DNA of 64,000 nucleotides from Allocatelliglobosispora scoriae. Lineage in GTDB: Bacteria; Actinomycetota; Actinomycetes; Mycobacteriales; Micromonosporaceae. Where the stretch lies: the NCBI RefSeq assembly GCF_014204945.1, contig NZ_JACHMN010000002.1, positions 3,433,001-3,497,000 on the forward strand, read 5' to 3'. The notes under the pieces were generated by a model that saw only the letters and a program-made list of their open reading frames with translations, was not told the DNA's origin and searched no databases. The stretch's first letter is position 1, and every line of letters begins with the position of its first letter. Below are positions 17,886-25,807 of the stretch, piece after piece. The position numbers were made by a program, and so were the translations under genes.

Positions 17886-18698
17886 CTAACGGAGAGTGCC
17901 GACCAGATGCGGACGCTTGCCGAAGACGATCAAGTCACGGCCGTCCGGAACAGCGAAGCCGACCTTCGCCGGCAGCAGGATCGGCGCCTTGAAGGCCACG
18001 TCGACCGTGAACGACTCCGGCAGGTGGCCGGCGAGAGCGGCGAGCAGCCGGGCCTTGGTCCACATGCCGTGGGCGATCGGCCGGGGAAAGCCCAGCAGCC
18101 GCGCGCCCAGGTAGGACGTGTGAATCGGATTCCGATCGCCGGAGACCTCGGCATAGGCGTCGGCATCGGACCGCGCCACCCGCCAGAACGCCTGCGCCGC
18201 GGGCAACTCGCGCTCCGACCCGCGCTCCGACTCCGACTCCGTCGAGGCGTCGCCCCCCGCCGAAACGGTTGACGGGGACGAGCCGCGGCGGAGGTTGGTC
18301 GAGACCTCGCGCCACACCTCCTCGCCGTCGACGGTCCCGGTCATCACGATGTCGAACTGACGCCCGCGCCGGTGCGGGCGCAGGTCGGCGGCGTGCACGC
18401 TGAGTTCCAGCGGTTCATCGGCCCGGATCGGCCGCACCTGGGTGATCCTGTTGGCGATGTGAACGAGGCCCACCACCGGAAACGGGAAGTCCCAGCCGGT
18501 CATGAGCCGCATCATCGCCGCGAAACCCAGGACGTGCGGATAGGTCGCCGGCAGGATGTCCCCGTGGCGGAAGCCGCAGACCTCGTTGTAGCGGGCCAGG
18601 TGCGCCCGGTCCACGGTGATCGCGGTGGTCAGCACGGTGGACGGCAGCTCTGCCGGGCGCGAGCGGGGCAGCAGGCCGAGGACCGCCTTGGCGTACAC
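17886..18698 (-). CDS. htdX: MaoC-family (3R)-hydroxyacyl dehydratase, HtdX type
   Basis: Double hot-dog dehydratase of about 270 aa, expected to dehydrate (3R)-hydroxyacyl thioesters. The second hot-dog carries the hydratase motif with catalytic Asp and His in EVSGDRNPIHTS; the first is degenerate. GTG at 18698 is one base after the fabG4 stop and has GGGAG just upstream; a longer in-frame ORF would lie inside fabG4. Order and strand match Mycobacterium tuberculosis htdX (Rv0241c)-fabG4 (Rv0242c) with divergent fadA2 (Rv0243), so it should act after FabG4. A Ser/Glu-rich insert (ESESERGSERE) separates the two halves. Confidence 0.85.
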   Translation of the reverse strand: MYAKAVLGLLPRSRPAELPSTVLTTAITVDRAHLARYNEVCGFRHGDILPATYPHVLGFAAMMRLMTGWDFPFPVVGLVHIANRITQVRPIRADEPLELSVHAADLRPHRRGRQFDIVMTGTVDGEEVWREVSTNLRRGSSPSTVSAGGDASTESESERGSERELPAAQAFWRVARSDADAYAEVSGDRNPIHTSYLGARLLGFPRPIAHGMWTKARLLAALAGHLPESFTVDVAFKAPILLPAKVGFAVPDGRDLIVFGKRPHLVGTLR

Positions 18699-18699
18699 C

Positions 18700-20019
18700 T
18701 CAGGCTCCCAGCAGCATCTGGCCGCAGACCCGCACGACGTTGCCGGTGACACCGGCCGCACCCGGCGCCGCGAACCAGGCGATCGTCTCGGCGACGTCGA
18801 TCGGCAGGCCGCCCTGGGCGAGCGAGTTCATCCGGCGGCCGGCCTCCCGCGTCACCATCGGCATCTTCGCCGTCATCGCGGTCTCGATGAAGCCCGGCGC
18901 CACCGCGTTGACCGTGATGCCCTGCGCGGCGAGGGCGGGCGCGAGGGCTCGGACCCAGCCGATGATCCCGGCCTTCGACGCGGCGTAGTTGGTCTGTCCC
19001 CGGTTGCCCGCGATGCCCGCGATCGATGCGACGCCGATGACCCGGCCACCCGACGGGATCAGCTCGGCCGCCAGCAGGGCCCGGGTCACCTCGACGGGTG
19101 CGGCGAGGTTGACGCCGAGCACCTGGTCCCACTGCTCGGGGCTCATCTTGCCGAGGGTCTTGTCGCGGGTGATGCCAGCGTTGTGCACGACGACATCCAC
19201 TCGGCCGTGGCGCGACTTCAGGTGGTCGACGAGGCGCGAGGCCGCGCCTTCGGAGTTCAGATCCAGTTGGTACGCCGACCCGCGCACCTCGTTGGCGACG
19301 ACTGCCAGCGCGTCACCCGCCGCCGGCACGTCGAGGCAGACCACGTGGGCTCCGTCCCGGGCGAGAGTCCGTGCGATGGCTGCCCCGATCCCCCGGGCAG
19401 CCCCCGTGACCAGCGCGATCTTCCCGCTGAGATCCGAGTCGGTGCCGACCTCGGCGGCTCCCACAGTGATCACCTGGCCCGAGACGTAGGCGGACTTCCC
19501 CGAGAGCAGGAACTCGATGGTGGAGCGCACCTCGTCGACACCGGCGTCGGCCGCGACGCGTACCAGCTGCGCGGTGGAGCCCCGCCCGAACTCCTTGCCC
19601 ACGCTGCGGGTGAACCCTTCGAGCGCCTGCGCGACCACAGCGGCCTCGTAGTCCTCGCCGGACTGCGCGGCGAGGGGCACTGCGCCGAGCACGATGACCC
19701 GGCCGGACGGCATGAGTGAACGGGCGTGGGGATGCCCGATTTCGTAGAGTTCACGCAGGTCGGCGATTTTCACGATGCTGGTCGCGTCGATGATCAGCGC
19801 ACCGAGCCGGGCACCCGCGACCACCTCGACCGTACCCGTCGGCAGGACGGCCGCCAGCCCCTCGGCGAGCCGCCCGGACCCGGCGACGAGAACCGGTCCT
19901 TCAATCAATGCCGAACCCTCGCGGTAGCGGCGCAGCTTCGGCGGGTCGGGCAGACCGAGGCGCTTGACCAGTGCTTTTCCAGCGCCACTGCGGGCGAATG
20001 ATGCATAGCGGTCCGACAT
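18700..20019 (-). CDS. fabG4: High-molecular-weight 3-oxoacyl reductase FabG4
   Basis: Two-domain short-chain dehydrogenase, 439 aa, of the FabG4 class. The N-terminal Rossmann-like domain (to about residue 200) is degenerate. The C-terminal catalytic domain has the cofactor loop VTGAARGIGAA, NAGIT, the catalytic Ser in IGVASIAGIAG and the YxxxK motif NYAASKAGI. It should reduce 3-oxoacyl-CoA, probably with NADH as described for M. tuberculosis FabG4. The ATG is preceded at 7 bases by TAATAT, with TTGACC 16 bases further up, so the mRNA looks leaderless. Operon with htdX, divergent from fadA2. Confidence 0.92.
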   Translation of the reverse strand: MSDRYASFARSGAGKALVKRLGLPDPPKLRRYREGSALIEGPVLVAGSGRLAEGLAAVLPTGTVEVVAGARLGALIIDATSIVKIADLRELYEIGHPHARSLMPSGRVIVLGAVPLAAQSGEDYEAAVVAQALEGFTRSVGKEFGRGSTAQLVRVAADAGVDEVRSTIEFLLSGKSAYVSGQVITVGAAEVGTDSDLSGKIALVTGAARGIGAAIARTLARDGAHVVCLDVPAAGDALAVVANEVRGSAYQLDLNSEGAASRLVDHLKSRHGRVDVVVHNAGITRDKTLGKMSPEQWDQVLGVNLAAPVEVTRALLAAELIPSGGRVIGVASIAGIAGNRGQTNYAASKAGIIGWVRALAPALAAQGITVNAVAPGFIETAMTAKMPMVTREAGRRMNSLAQGGLPIDVAETIAWFAAPGAAGVTGNVVRVCGQMLLGA

Positions 20020-20029
20020 GAGTCGTATA

Positions 20030-20043
20030 TTACGCGCGAGTAA
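20030..20043. promoter_or_regulatory. Putative TetR-type operator between fabG4 and fadA2
   Basis: TTACGCGCGAGTAA is a 14-bp palindrome with one mismatch per half (TTACnCG/CGnGTAA). It overlaps the fabG4 -10 and lies just upstream of the fadA2 -10, so one repressor could close both promoters. The family of the repressor is inferred from site size and symmetry only. Confidence 0.55.
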
Positions 20044-20045
20044 GT

Positions 20046-20051
20046 TAGGGT
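20046..20051 (+). promoter_or_regulatory. -10 hexamer of the fadA2 leaderless promoter
   Basis: TAGGGT ends 6 bases before the fadA2 ATG. The only purine run before the ATG is this hexamer itself, so a leaderless transcript is likely. Confidence 0.5.
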
Positions 20052-20057
20052 CAACCC

Positions 20058-21338
20058 ATGAACATGCAGACCCGCCGGGTGGGGATCATCGGTGGCAATC
20101 GGATTCCGTTCGCGCGGCAGAACGGACGCTACGCGCGCGCTTCCAACCAGGACATGCTGACCGCCGCGCTCGATGGTCTCGTGGCCCGGTTCGGGCTGGC
20201 CGGCGTGCAGCTCGGCGAGGTGGCGGCCGGTGCGGTCCTCAAGCACAGCCGGGACTTCAACCTGACCCGTGAGACGGTTCTCGGTTCCACACTCGACTCC
20301 CGTACGCCGGGGCTCGACGTCCAGCAGGCCTGCGGCACCGGCCTCGCCGCGATCGTCGGCATCGCCAACAAGATCGCCCTCGGGCAGATCGACTCCGGGA
20401 TCGGCGGCGGCGTCGACACCACCAGCGACGCGCCTCTCGCCCTCAACGAGCAGATGCGCAAGGCGCTGATCGAGCTCTCCGCCGCCCGCTCCACCGGTGA
20501 CCGGTTGAAGGCGGCCCTGAAACTGCGGCCCACCCAGGCATTCCGGCCGGAGCTGCCGCGCAACGCCGAACCGCGTACGGGTATGTCGATGGGCGAGCAC
20601 GCCGCGGTCACCGCCGAGCTGTGGGGGGTCACCCGCGAGGACCAGGATGTCCTCGCCCTCGACTCGCACCGCAAGCTCGCCGCCGCCTACGAGTCGGGGT
20701 TCATGGACGACCTGGTGACGCCGTTCCTCGGGCTGAGCCGGGACCAGAACCTGCGCCCGGACTCCTCGCTGGAGAAGCTGGGCAGCCTCAAGCCCATCTT
20801 CGGCGCGACGATGACCGCGGGCAACTCCACCCCGCTCACCGACGGGGCCGCGACGGTGCTGCTCGGCACCGACGAGTGGGCCGCCGAGCGCGGGCTGCCG
20901 GTGCAGGCGTACCTGGTCGACGCGCAGACCTCGGCCGTGGACTTCACGCCGGGTGCGGCCTACCAGGACGGCCTGCTGATGGCCCCGGTCTACGCCGTGC
21001 CGACGCTGCTGGCCCGCAACGGGCTGACCCTGGCGGACTTCGACTATTTCGAGATCCACGAGGCTTTCGCATCCCAGGTGCTGGCGACGCTCGCCGCGTG
21101 GGAGTCGGCCGAGTTCTGCCGGGAGCGGCTGGGCCTCGACGCCCCGTTCGGCAGCATCGATCGAGCCCGGCTCAACGTGAACGGCAGCTCGCTCGCGGCC
21201 GGCCACCCGTTCGCGGCGACCGGCGGGCGCATCGTCGCCACCCTGGCGAAGCTGCTCGCCACCAGGGGCAGCGGCCGTGGCCTGATCTCCATCTGCGCAG
21301 CCGGTGGCCAGGGCGTCGTCGCGATCCTAGAACGCTGA
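20058..21338 (+). CDS. fadA2: Acetyl-CoA acyltransferase (thiolase) FadA2
   Basis: Thiolase-family enzyme, 426 aa, that cleaves or forms 3-oxoacyl-CoA. The acyl-accepting Cys is in VQQACGTGLA (about residue 95); the catalytic His lies in the HEAFA and NGSSLAAGHPFAATGGR motifs, and the second Cys in SICAAGGQG near the end. Length and motifs are complete. It is divergent from fabG4-htdX with only 38 bases between the starts and a shared palindrome, so the three genes are probably one regulon for acyl-CoA turnover. A palindromic repeat begins one base after its stop. Confidence 0.92.
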   Translation: MNMQTRRVGIIGGNRIPFARQNGRYARASNQDMLTAALDGLVARFGLAGVQLGEVAAGAVLKHSRDFNLTRETVLGSTLDSRTPGLDVQQACGTGLAAIVGIANKIALGQIDSGIGGGVDTTSDAPLALNEQMRKALIELSAARSTGDRLKAALKLRPTQAFRPELPRNAEPRTGMSMGEHAAVTAELWGVTREDQDVLALDSHRKLAAAYESGFMDDLVTPFLGLSRDQNLRPDSSLEKLGSLKPIFGATMTAGNSTPLTDGAATVLLGTDEWAAERGLPVQAYLVDAQTSAVDFTPGAAYQDGLLMAPVYAVPTLLARNGLTLADFDYFEIHEAFASQVLATLAAWESAEFCRERLGLDAPFGSIDRARLNVNGSSLAAGHPFAATGGRIVATLAKLLATRGSGRGLISICAAGGQGVVAILER

Positions 21339-21412
21339 CCCTGTCACGTTTTGCAGCAAAGCGTGGCCATCTCGCTTCGCGAGACCACGCTTTGCTGCAA
21401 AACGTGACAGGG
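21339..21412. repeat. Palindromic gene-end repeat, TTTTGCAGCAAAGCGTGG family (copy 1)
   Basis: A perfect 28-bp stem encloses an 18-base centre that can form a small inner stem (CTCGC-TTC-GCGAG). It starts directly after the fadA2 stop and probably terminates transcription. The arm core CACGTTTTGCAGCAAAGCG recurs at 26166 and 46294 in this window. Confidence 0.9.
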
Positions 21413-21451
21413 GAGAAGCTGAACGCGCGGGAGGCACTAAGGTGGGTCTCC

Positions 21452-22315
21452 GTGAGCAAGAAGAATCGCGAGCCTAAGGCCGCCAAGATCCGTGACGTCT
21501 ACGTGCCGGTCCCCTTCGCGGGGCTGGCCGACGAGCCGGAGTGGATCGCACTTCGCGAGCTGGTCCCGGCCGCGACGGCGCCGCTGCGGCTGCACCCCAC
21601 CCTCGTCGAGAAGTACGGCGAGCGTGACATCCTGCTCGCGACGATCCTGCCGATGGCGTGGCCCGCCATGGTCAAGCAGGACGGTCGGATCATGCTCGGC
21701 CTGCAGCGCCACGTGCAGTCCGGCGACGTCAACCGGGACCTCGCCGTCGCGATCCTGAGCGCCCTGGAGAGCGCGCCGGGGCAGCCCGTCGCCGTTCCGG
21801 CCCTGGCCGGCGAGGGTGAGCGGCTCGCAGACGTGCTCGCGGACGGGCCGCTGGAGATCACGATGCAGGACACGTTCGGCTTCTGGCTGGACGAGGGCCA
21901 GGACGACGACCCGGGTGTGCGCGCTTCGCTCGACTCCGCGAACTCCGCGATCACACCGACGACGAAGCTGAATGCCGCCAAGGCCGCGTACTGGACTCGG
22001 ATGGGTGAGAAGGCTCACATCCGCTGGGTGCTGCCCGATGGCGAGGAGTCCGCAATGGACACCCTGTCCCGGCTGCACGCCCGTGGCGAGCTGAAGCTCG
22101 GTGAGCAGACCCGGTTCGCGGGCATGTTCCGTGCTCACGGCCGCCTTGTGCCGGTCTGGGACCTGCCCGCCGACGACGCGGCGGAGTCGTGGGAGGAGCC
22201 GTTCGAGGCGTTCACCCAGCGCTACGCGGCGGTGCTCGCCGAGACCGGCCCGCTGGACCCCGATGCGCGCCGGGCGAAGCAGGGCCTGCTCAGTCGGCAG
22301 CTCACTCTGCGGTGA
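21452..22315 (+). CDS. DUF5926 family protein
   Basis: Conserved actinobacterial cytoplasmic protein of 287 aa without a known activity. It starts with a basic stretch (SKKNREPKAAKIRDVYVPVPF) and continues with conserved LRELVPAATAPL and ILPMAWPAM segments and an acidic middle part. No membrane span or catalytic motif is evident. The GTG start has GGTGGG upstream and TAAGGT 8 bases before it; the longer ORF running back through fadA2 is a shadow. My assignment to DUF5926 is from memory of the family's opening sequence and length. Confidence 0.7.
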   Translation: MSKKNREPKAAKIRDVYVPVPFAGLADEPEWIALRELVPAATAPLRLHPTLVEKYGERDILLATILPMAWPAMVKQDGRIMLGLQRHVQSGDVNRDLAVAILSALESAPGQPVAVPALAGEGERLADVLADGPLEITMQDTFGFWLDEGQDDDPGVRASLDSANSAITPTTKLNAAKAAYWTRMGEKAHIRWVLPDGEESAMDTLSRLHARGELKLGEQTRFAGMFRAHGRLVPVWDLPADDAAESWEEPFEAFTQRYAAVLAETGPLDPDARRAKQGLLSRQLTLR

Positions 22316-22321
22316 TCTGTC

Positions 22322-22339
22322 CGTTCTGGACACAGAACG
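22322..22339 (+). terminator. Small hairpin after the DUF5926 gene
   Basis: CGTTCTG-GACA-CAGAACG, a 7-bp stem with a 4-base loop, lies 6 bases past the stop. It is short for a terminator. Confidence 0.4.
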
Positions 22340-22347
22340 TCTGATTC

Positions 22348-22395
22348 ATCGAAGTTCACTCATGCGTCACTCCGTGAGGTACCCCTAACTTCGAT
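22348..22395. repeat. Interrupted inverted repeat upstream of the NERD-like gene
   Basis: ATCGAAGTT and AACTTCGAT (9 bp, perfect) flank a 30-base centre containing a smaller stem (TCAC-TCC-GTGA). It lies in a locally AT-richer stretch. It could be an RNA leader structure, a terminator or two regulator half-sites; nothing decides between these. Confidence 0.35.
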
Positions 22396-22465
22396 CACGC
22401 TACTTCACGTAGGGTGACGGCACCAACTCAATTTGTGCATCGACCCGGGAGGCCGGAGGCACACG

Positions 22466-23173
22466 ATGACGACGTTCCCGATCCGTCCTATGCCGTTGCC
22501 CGTTGATGGCCCATCGCCGGGCAACTCATCGTTGGAAGCGCTGCGCATGAACCCGCTGGAGTGGGCACGGCGCCGGCGTGAGAGCAAGGAGACGCGTCGC
22601 CTCGAGGCGGCGGGCGCCCGCGCGGGCCGCCGCCTCGAGAACCTCGGCGCGGAGTGGCACGTGATCGAGTGGCCCCACTCGGTCCGGCCGGTCACCGCCG
22701 ACCCCGCAGCCGCTCGCCGGGTGAACAACGAGGCCGACCACGCCGGCTTCCTCGCCATCGGTCCCGGCGGCATCTTCTCCGTCAGCGTCGCCGACCACGG
22801 CTCCAAGAAGGTGCTGATCTCCGGCGACGTGGTCCAGATCAGCGGACGCCGACCGGCGCTCGTCCCGGCCGCCCGCAAGGATGCGCGGCGAGCCAGCAAG
22901 GCGCTCTCGGCAGCCGTCGGCCTCACCATCCCGGTGGTTCCGGTCCTCGCGCTCGTCGGCAGAGGGCTCATCACCGTCTACGGCCTGCCCAAGGACTGCA
23001 TCATCACGTCCTACCGCGAGCTCGACCGGGTGCTCTCCGCGGGCGGCAGGCGGATCTCCGCCGTTACCGCCGAAAAGCTGTCCGAAGTGGCCAGAAGCCC
23101 ATGGACCTGGGTGAATGAGCCGTATCAGCCCTATACGTGGTACCCCGAAGGGACCTCCGCCCCGCAAGGGTAG
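22466..23173 (+). CDS. NERD-like (nuclease-related) domain protein
   Basis: Protein of 235 aa. The central part (ARRLENLGAEWHVIEWPHSV...ADHAGFLAIGPGGIFSVSV) resembles the NERD fold, in which an Asp/Glu-x-D-H-x-x-x and a following beta strand correspond to a restriction-endonuclease-like core. The EADHAGFLAIGPGGIF segment fits, but the usual later Gln-x-Lys is not obvious, so catalysis is doubtful. A hydrophobic segment follows (LSAAVGLTIPVVPVLALVG). ATG with GGAGGC at a good distance. No partner gene points to a role; DNA processing is the family's general theme. Confidence 0.6.
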   Translation: MTTFPIRPMPLPVDGPSPGNSSLEALRMNPLEWARRRRESKETRRLEAAGARAGRRLENLGAEWHVIEWPHSVRPVTADPAAARRVNNEADHAGFLAIGPGGIFSVSVADHGSKKVLISGDVVQISGRRPALVPAARKDARRASKALSAAVGLTIPVVPVLALVGRGLITVYGLPKDCIITSYRELDRVLSAGGRRISAVTAEKLSEVARSPWTWVNEPYQPYTWYPEGTSAPQG

Positions 23174-23250
23174 GCGAAGGGTAACCGGAAGGTGACAAGC
23201 ACGCGACCCCCGAGTAGCGTGCGACCAGTGACAGGACCCCGGGAGGCGTG

Positions 23251-23691
23251 ATGACACATGTCGAGCTCTCACTCTCGCCGACCGGGTTTCATGCCGGTAC
23301 GGGAGCCGCCGAACCCGCCCTCGAACGATGGGCCACGGCCCTCGTCAACGCCGGCGAGGCAGCACTGATCATCGACGCCGAGGCGCAGATCGTGGCATAC
23401 ACCGCGAGCTGCGCCAGGCTCCTCTGCCTGCGGAATTCCTCCCTGGGCGGCCGGCTGCACGACGCGCTCCGCCTGATCGACTTCACGGCAGCCGGCATCG
23501 ATCTCCCCGACGCCGAACGAGACCTGATCCCGCCGCTACTGGCGATCGCGTCCGGCCGCCTGGCCCGGGGCCTGATCCGGGTCCGCTGCGTCGACCAGGA
23601 CACCACCACGCGCACTCTGGACGCCATCTCCACTCCCGTGCGCCAGGACGATGCCGCCGTTGGGTCGCTGACCTTCCTGTGTGAGATCTGA
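23251..23691 (+). CDS. Small PAS-like domain protein
   Basis: Cytoplasmic protein of 146 aa. The segment ALVNAGEAALIIDAEAQIVAYTASCARLL has the typical beginning of a PAS domain, and the end (RTLDAISTPVRQDDAAVGSLTFLCEI) fits its final strands, so most of the protein is one PAS fold without an output domain. ATG at 23251 has GGGAGG 4 bases upstream; a GTG just before it is too close to that site. It may work as a free sensor acting on another protein. Family placement is from sequence pattern only. Confidence 0.55.
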   Translation: MTHVELSLSPTGFHAGTGAAEPALERWATALVNAGEAALIIDAEAQIVAYTASCARLLCLRNSSLGGRLHDALRLIDFTAAGIDLPDAERDLIPPLLAIASGRLARGLIRVRCVDQDTTTRTLDAISTPVRQDDAAVGSLTFLCEI

Positions 23692-23817
23692 TTCCTCCGC
23701 TGCCGCTGGGTGGGTGGACCGGGTTGTGGGCGGCGATCGACCCCAGAACCCACCGCGGCCACACCCCACGCCTGTGAGGCAGGACTCCAAAATGCGACGG
23801 ATGTAAACGTCACTGCG

Positions 23818-23823
23818 TAGGGT
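23818..23823 (+). promoter_or_regulatory. -10 hexamer of a leaderless promoter (ACT protein)
   Basis: TAGGGT ends exactly 7 bases before the ATG at 23831. Confidence 0.5.
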
Positions 23824-23830
23824 TTGACGC

Positions 23831-24265
23831 ATGCTCCACCTTGACCTGTTACCCGAGCCGTACGCAGTGTGCCGGCTGCCTGCGGGTTCACCGGTTCCTG
23901 CGGAGTTGCTGCCGGATTCGTCCCGGCCAGGGGCTCGGGCTCGGTCTGCTGCGGGGGATGAGCGGTCCGCGCCGCTGACCTCCATCACGTGGACGCCCGC
24001 CGAGACCTCGGTGATCTGCCGGGCCGACCTGGCACCCGCCGGTGCCGTGGTGGAGACGGGCTGGCGGTGCCTGCGGGTGGCGGGGCCGCTGGACCTGGCA
24101 CTCACGGGAATCCTGGCCTCGGTGGCGTCGCCGCTGGCGGAGGCCCGGGTCAACATCTTCGCGTTCTCGACCTACGACACGGACTACGTGCTGGTCCCGT
24201 CGGTGCGGTTGGCCGAGGCCGTGGCCGCGTTGACGGCGGCCGGGCACCGGGTCACAAACCTGTAA
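23831..24265 (+). CDS. ACT-domain protein (CASTOR-like)
   Basis: Protein of 144 aa with an ACT-type amino-acid-binding fold resembling the ACT_7/CASTOR group. LTSITWTPAETSVICRAD forms the first part; LTGILASVASPLAEARVNIFAFSTYDTDYVLVP is the classical ACT beta-alpha-beta core ending in a ligand-binding loop. No enzymatic domain is attached, so a sensory or binding role is likely. It lies upstream of pheA, itself an ACT-containing enzyme, but with its own probable promoter, so a functional link is only suggestive. Confidence 0.75.
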   Translation: MLHLDLLPEPYAVCRLPAGSPVPAELLPDSSRPGARARSAAGDERSAPLTSITWTPAETSVICRADLAPAGAVVETGWRCLRVAGPLDLALTGILASVASPLAEARVNIFAFSTYDTDYVLVPSVRLAEAVAALTAAGHRVTNL

Positions 24266-24346
24266 CCGGGTCCTGCGGGGTCGCTTTCGGGTAACCATCG
24301 TCGGCACGGGGCGTGGTTGGGCGTGTCGGAGTGGCATTCTTCAACG

Positions 24347-24838
24347 GTGCGACGACCCCTCACGCTCACCCTGCTCGCGTCCGCGCTCGCCCTGACCCTC
24401 GTCGGCTGCGGTGTGCCGCCCGAGTTGGAGCCGAAGCCCGGCGTGCCCGTGCCCAGCCCGTCGACCGCGCCGACCACGGGGCGGCCGGTGATCCCGCTGC
24501 CGCTGCCGAGCGCGACGACGCCGGGGGCGGAGGCGACGTTCGCGGAGAACTACGCGGTGGCGTGCCTGGGGCGGCCGAGCGGTGATCAGGTGATCGCGAT
24601 GCTGCGGGCCAAGACGAAGCTGCTGCCCAAGACCGGCGTGATCGCGGTGCCGATGGGTCCGCTCTGCGCGGGCACCTGGCAGTACACGATCCTCACGGTC
24701 ACCGGCAAGGACCCGCTGCAGGTCGTGACGCAGGGAGCGCCGACGGCGTTGAAGCTGGTCACGGCCGGCACGAATGTCTGCTCCGTCGACGTACGCACAC
24801 ACGCCCCGGTCGGGATCATCTCAGCGGCTCGCTGCTGA
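24347..24838 (+). CDS. Putative lipoprotein with Cys-rich mature domain
   Basis: Protein of 163 aa. The signal peptide PLTLTLLASALALTLVGC ends in a lipobox (L-V-G-C), and a Pro/Ser/Thr linker follows (VPVPSPSTAPTTGRPVIPLPLPS). The mature domain contains several Cys (VACLG, PLCAGTW, NVCSVD, AARC) that could form disulfides outside the cell. GTG at 24347 gives a compact signal peptide with RR at positions 2-3; an earlier in-frame GTG adds ten unlikely residues. It lies 18 bases before pheA, which has its own -10. No function recognised. Confidence 0.7.
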   Translation: MRRPLTLTLLASALALTLVGCGVPPELEPKPGVPVPSPSTAPTTGRPVIPLPLPSATTPGAEATFAENYAVACLGRPSGDQVIAMLRAKTKLLPKTGVIAVPMGPLCAGTWQYTILTVTGKDPLQVVTQGAPTALKLVTAGTNVCSVDVRTHAPVGIISAARC

Positions 24839-24843
24839 TCGGA

Positions 24844-24849
24844 TAGCCT
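24844..24849 (+). promoter_or_regulatory. -10 hexamer of the pheA leaderless promoter
   Basis: TAGCCT ends exactly 7 bases before the pheA ATG, with no ribosome site between. Confidence 0.5.
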
Positions 24850-24856
24850 CAGCGTT

Positions 24857-25804
24857 ATGCCCGGCGTACCTCCCACGCGTTTTGTTTATCTCGGCCCGGA
24901 GAGCACCTTCACCGAGCAGGCCCTGCTGACGATTCCCGCTGCTGAGCGCGGGATCCGCAAGCCTGCGCGAAGCGTGCCGGAGGCGCTGGACGCCGTGCGC
25001 GACGGCGACGCCGACGCGGCGCTGGTCCCGATCGAGAACTCGGTCGGCGGCCAGGTCGGCGTGACGCTGGACGAGCTCGCCAACGGCGAGCCGCTGGTGA
25101 TCACACGCGAGGTGGTGATCCCGGTCGAGTTCGTGCTGGCCGCGCGGCCGGAGATCCGGCTGGACCTGGTCCGCAGCGTCGCCGCGCACCCGCAGGCGAG
25201 CGCGCAGTGCCGCCGCTGGCTGCGGGCGCACCTGCCCGACGCCACCGTGATCGACGTGCTCTCCAACGCCACTGCCGCCCAGGACGCCGCCTCGGGCGTG
25301 GTCGATGCGGCGATCTGCGCACCGATCGCGGTCGGGCGCTACCGCATCTCGCTGCTCGCGGACAAGATCGCCGATCATCCGGACGGGATGACCCGCTTCG
25401 CGCTGGTGTCGCGGCCGGGGACACCGCCCGCACCGACGGGCGACGACCTGACCTCGCTGGCGGTCTACATCGCCCATGACCGGGTCGGCGCGCTGCTGGA
25501 GGTCCTGACCCAGTTCACGGTGCGCGGGGTCAACCTGACCCGGATCGAGTCGCGCCCCACGGGTGAACGGCTCGGCCGCTACGTCTTCTTCCTCGACTGC
25601 GCGGGCCACGTCGCCGACGCCCGGGTCGGTGAGGCGCTCGCCGGGCTTCGCCGCATCTGTGCGGACGTGCGGTTCCTCGGCAGTTACCCGCGTGCGGTGC
25701 CGACCGGCACGGAGCCGCCGGTGGCGTCGCCGGCCGGGCTCTCCGACGTGGATTACGCGGACTCGGCGGCCTGGCTGTCGCGGGTCCGAGCCGGGGGCCA
25801 CTGA
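24857..25804 (+). CDS. pheA: Prephenate dehydratase
   Basis: Converts prephenate to phenylpyruvate, the committed step to phenylalanine, in the cytoplasm. This is a monofunctional enzyme of 315 aa with no chorismate mutase domain. Catalytic-domain motifs are FVYLGPESTFTEQAL at the N-terminus, LVPIENSVGGQV, and the TRF motif in GMTRFALVSRP (about 178-188) with its essential Thr. The C-terminal ACT domain (about 195-275) has the ESRPTGERLGRYVFF segment that binds Phe for feedback inhibition. The metallopeptidase gene follows after three bases. Confidence 0.95.
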   Translation: MPGVPPTRFVYLGPESTFTEQALLTIPAAERGIRKPARSVPEALDAVRDGDADAALVPIENSVGGQVGVTLDELANGEPLVITREVVIPVEFVLAARPEIRLDLVRSVAAHPQASAQCRRWLRAHLPDATVIDVLSNATAAQDAASGVVDAAICAPIAVGRYRISLLADKIADHPDGMTRFALVSRPGTPPAPTGDDLTSLAVYIAHDRVGALLEVLTQFTVRGVNLTRIESRPTGERLGRYVFFLDCAGHVADARVGEALAGLRRICADVRFLGSYPRAVPTGTEPPVASPAGLSDVDYADSAAWLSRVRAGGH

Positions 25805-25807
25805 CCC

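Larger units (their letters stand above)
20027..20054 (-). promoter_or_regulatory. fabG4-htdX promoter, probably leaderless
   Basis: On the minus strand TTGACC (20054-20049), a 16-base spacer and TAATAT (20032-20027) end 7 bases before the fabG4 ATG. This is the best sigma70-type promoter match I see in the window. Confidence 0.7.

Noticed and set aside
20621-21451. N-terminal extension of the DUF5926 gene through fadA2
   Set aside because: It overlaps the conserved thiolase in another frame and crosses a 28-bp palindromic terminator.
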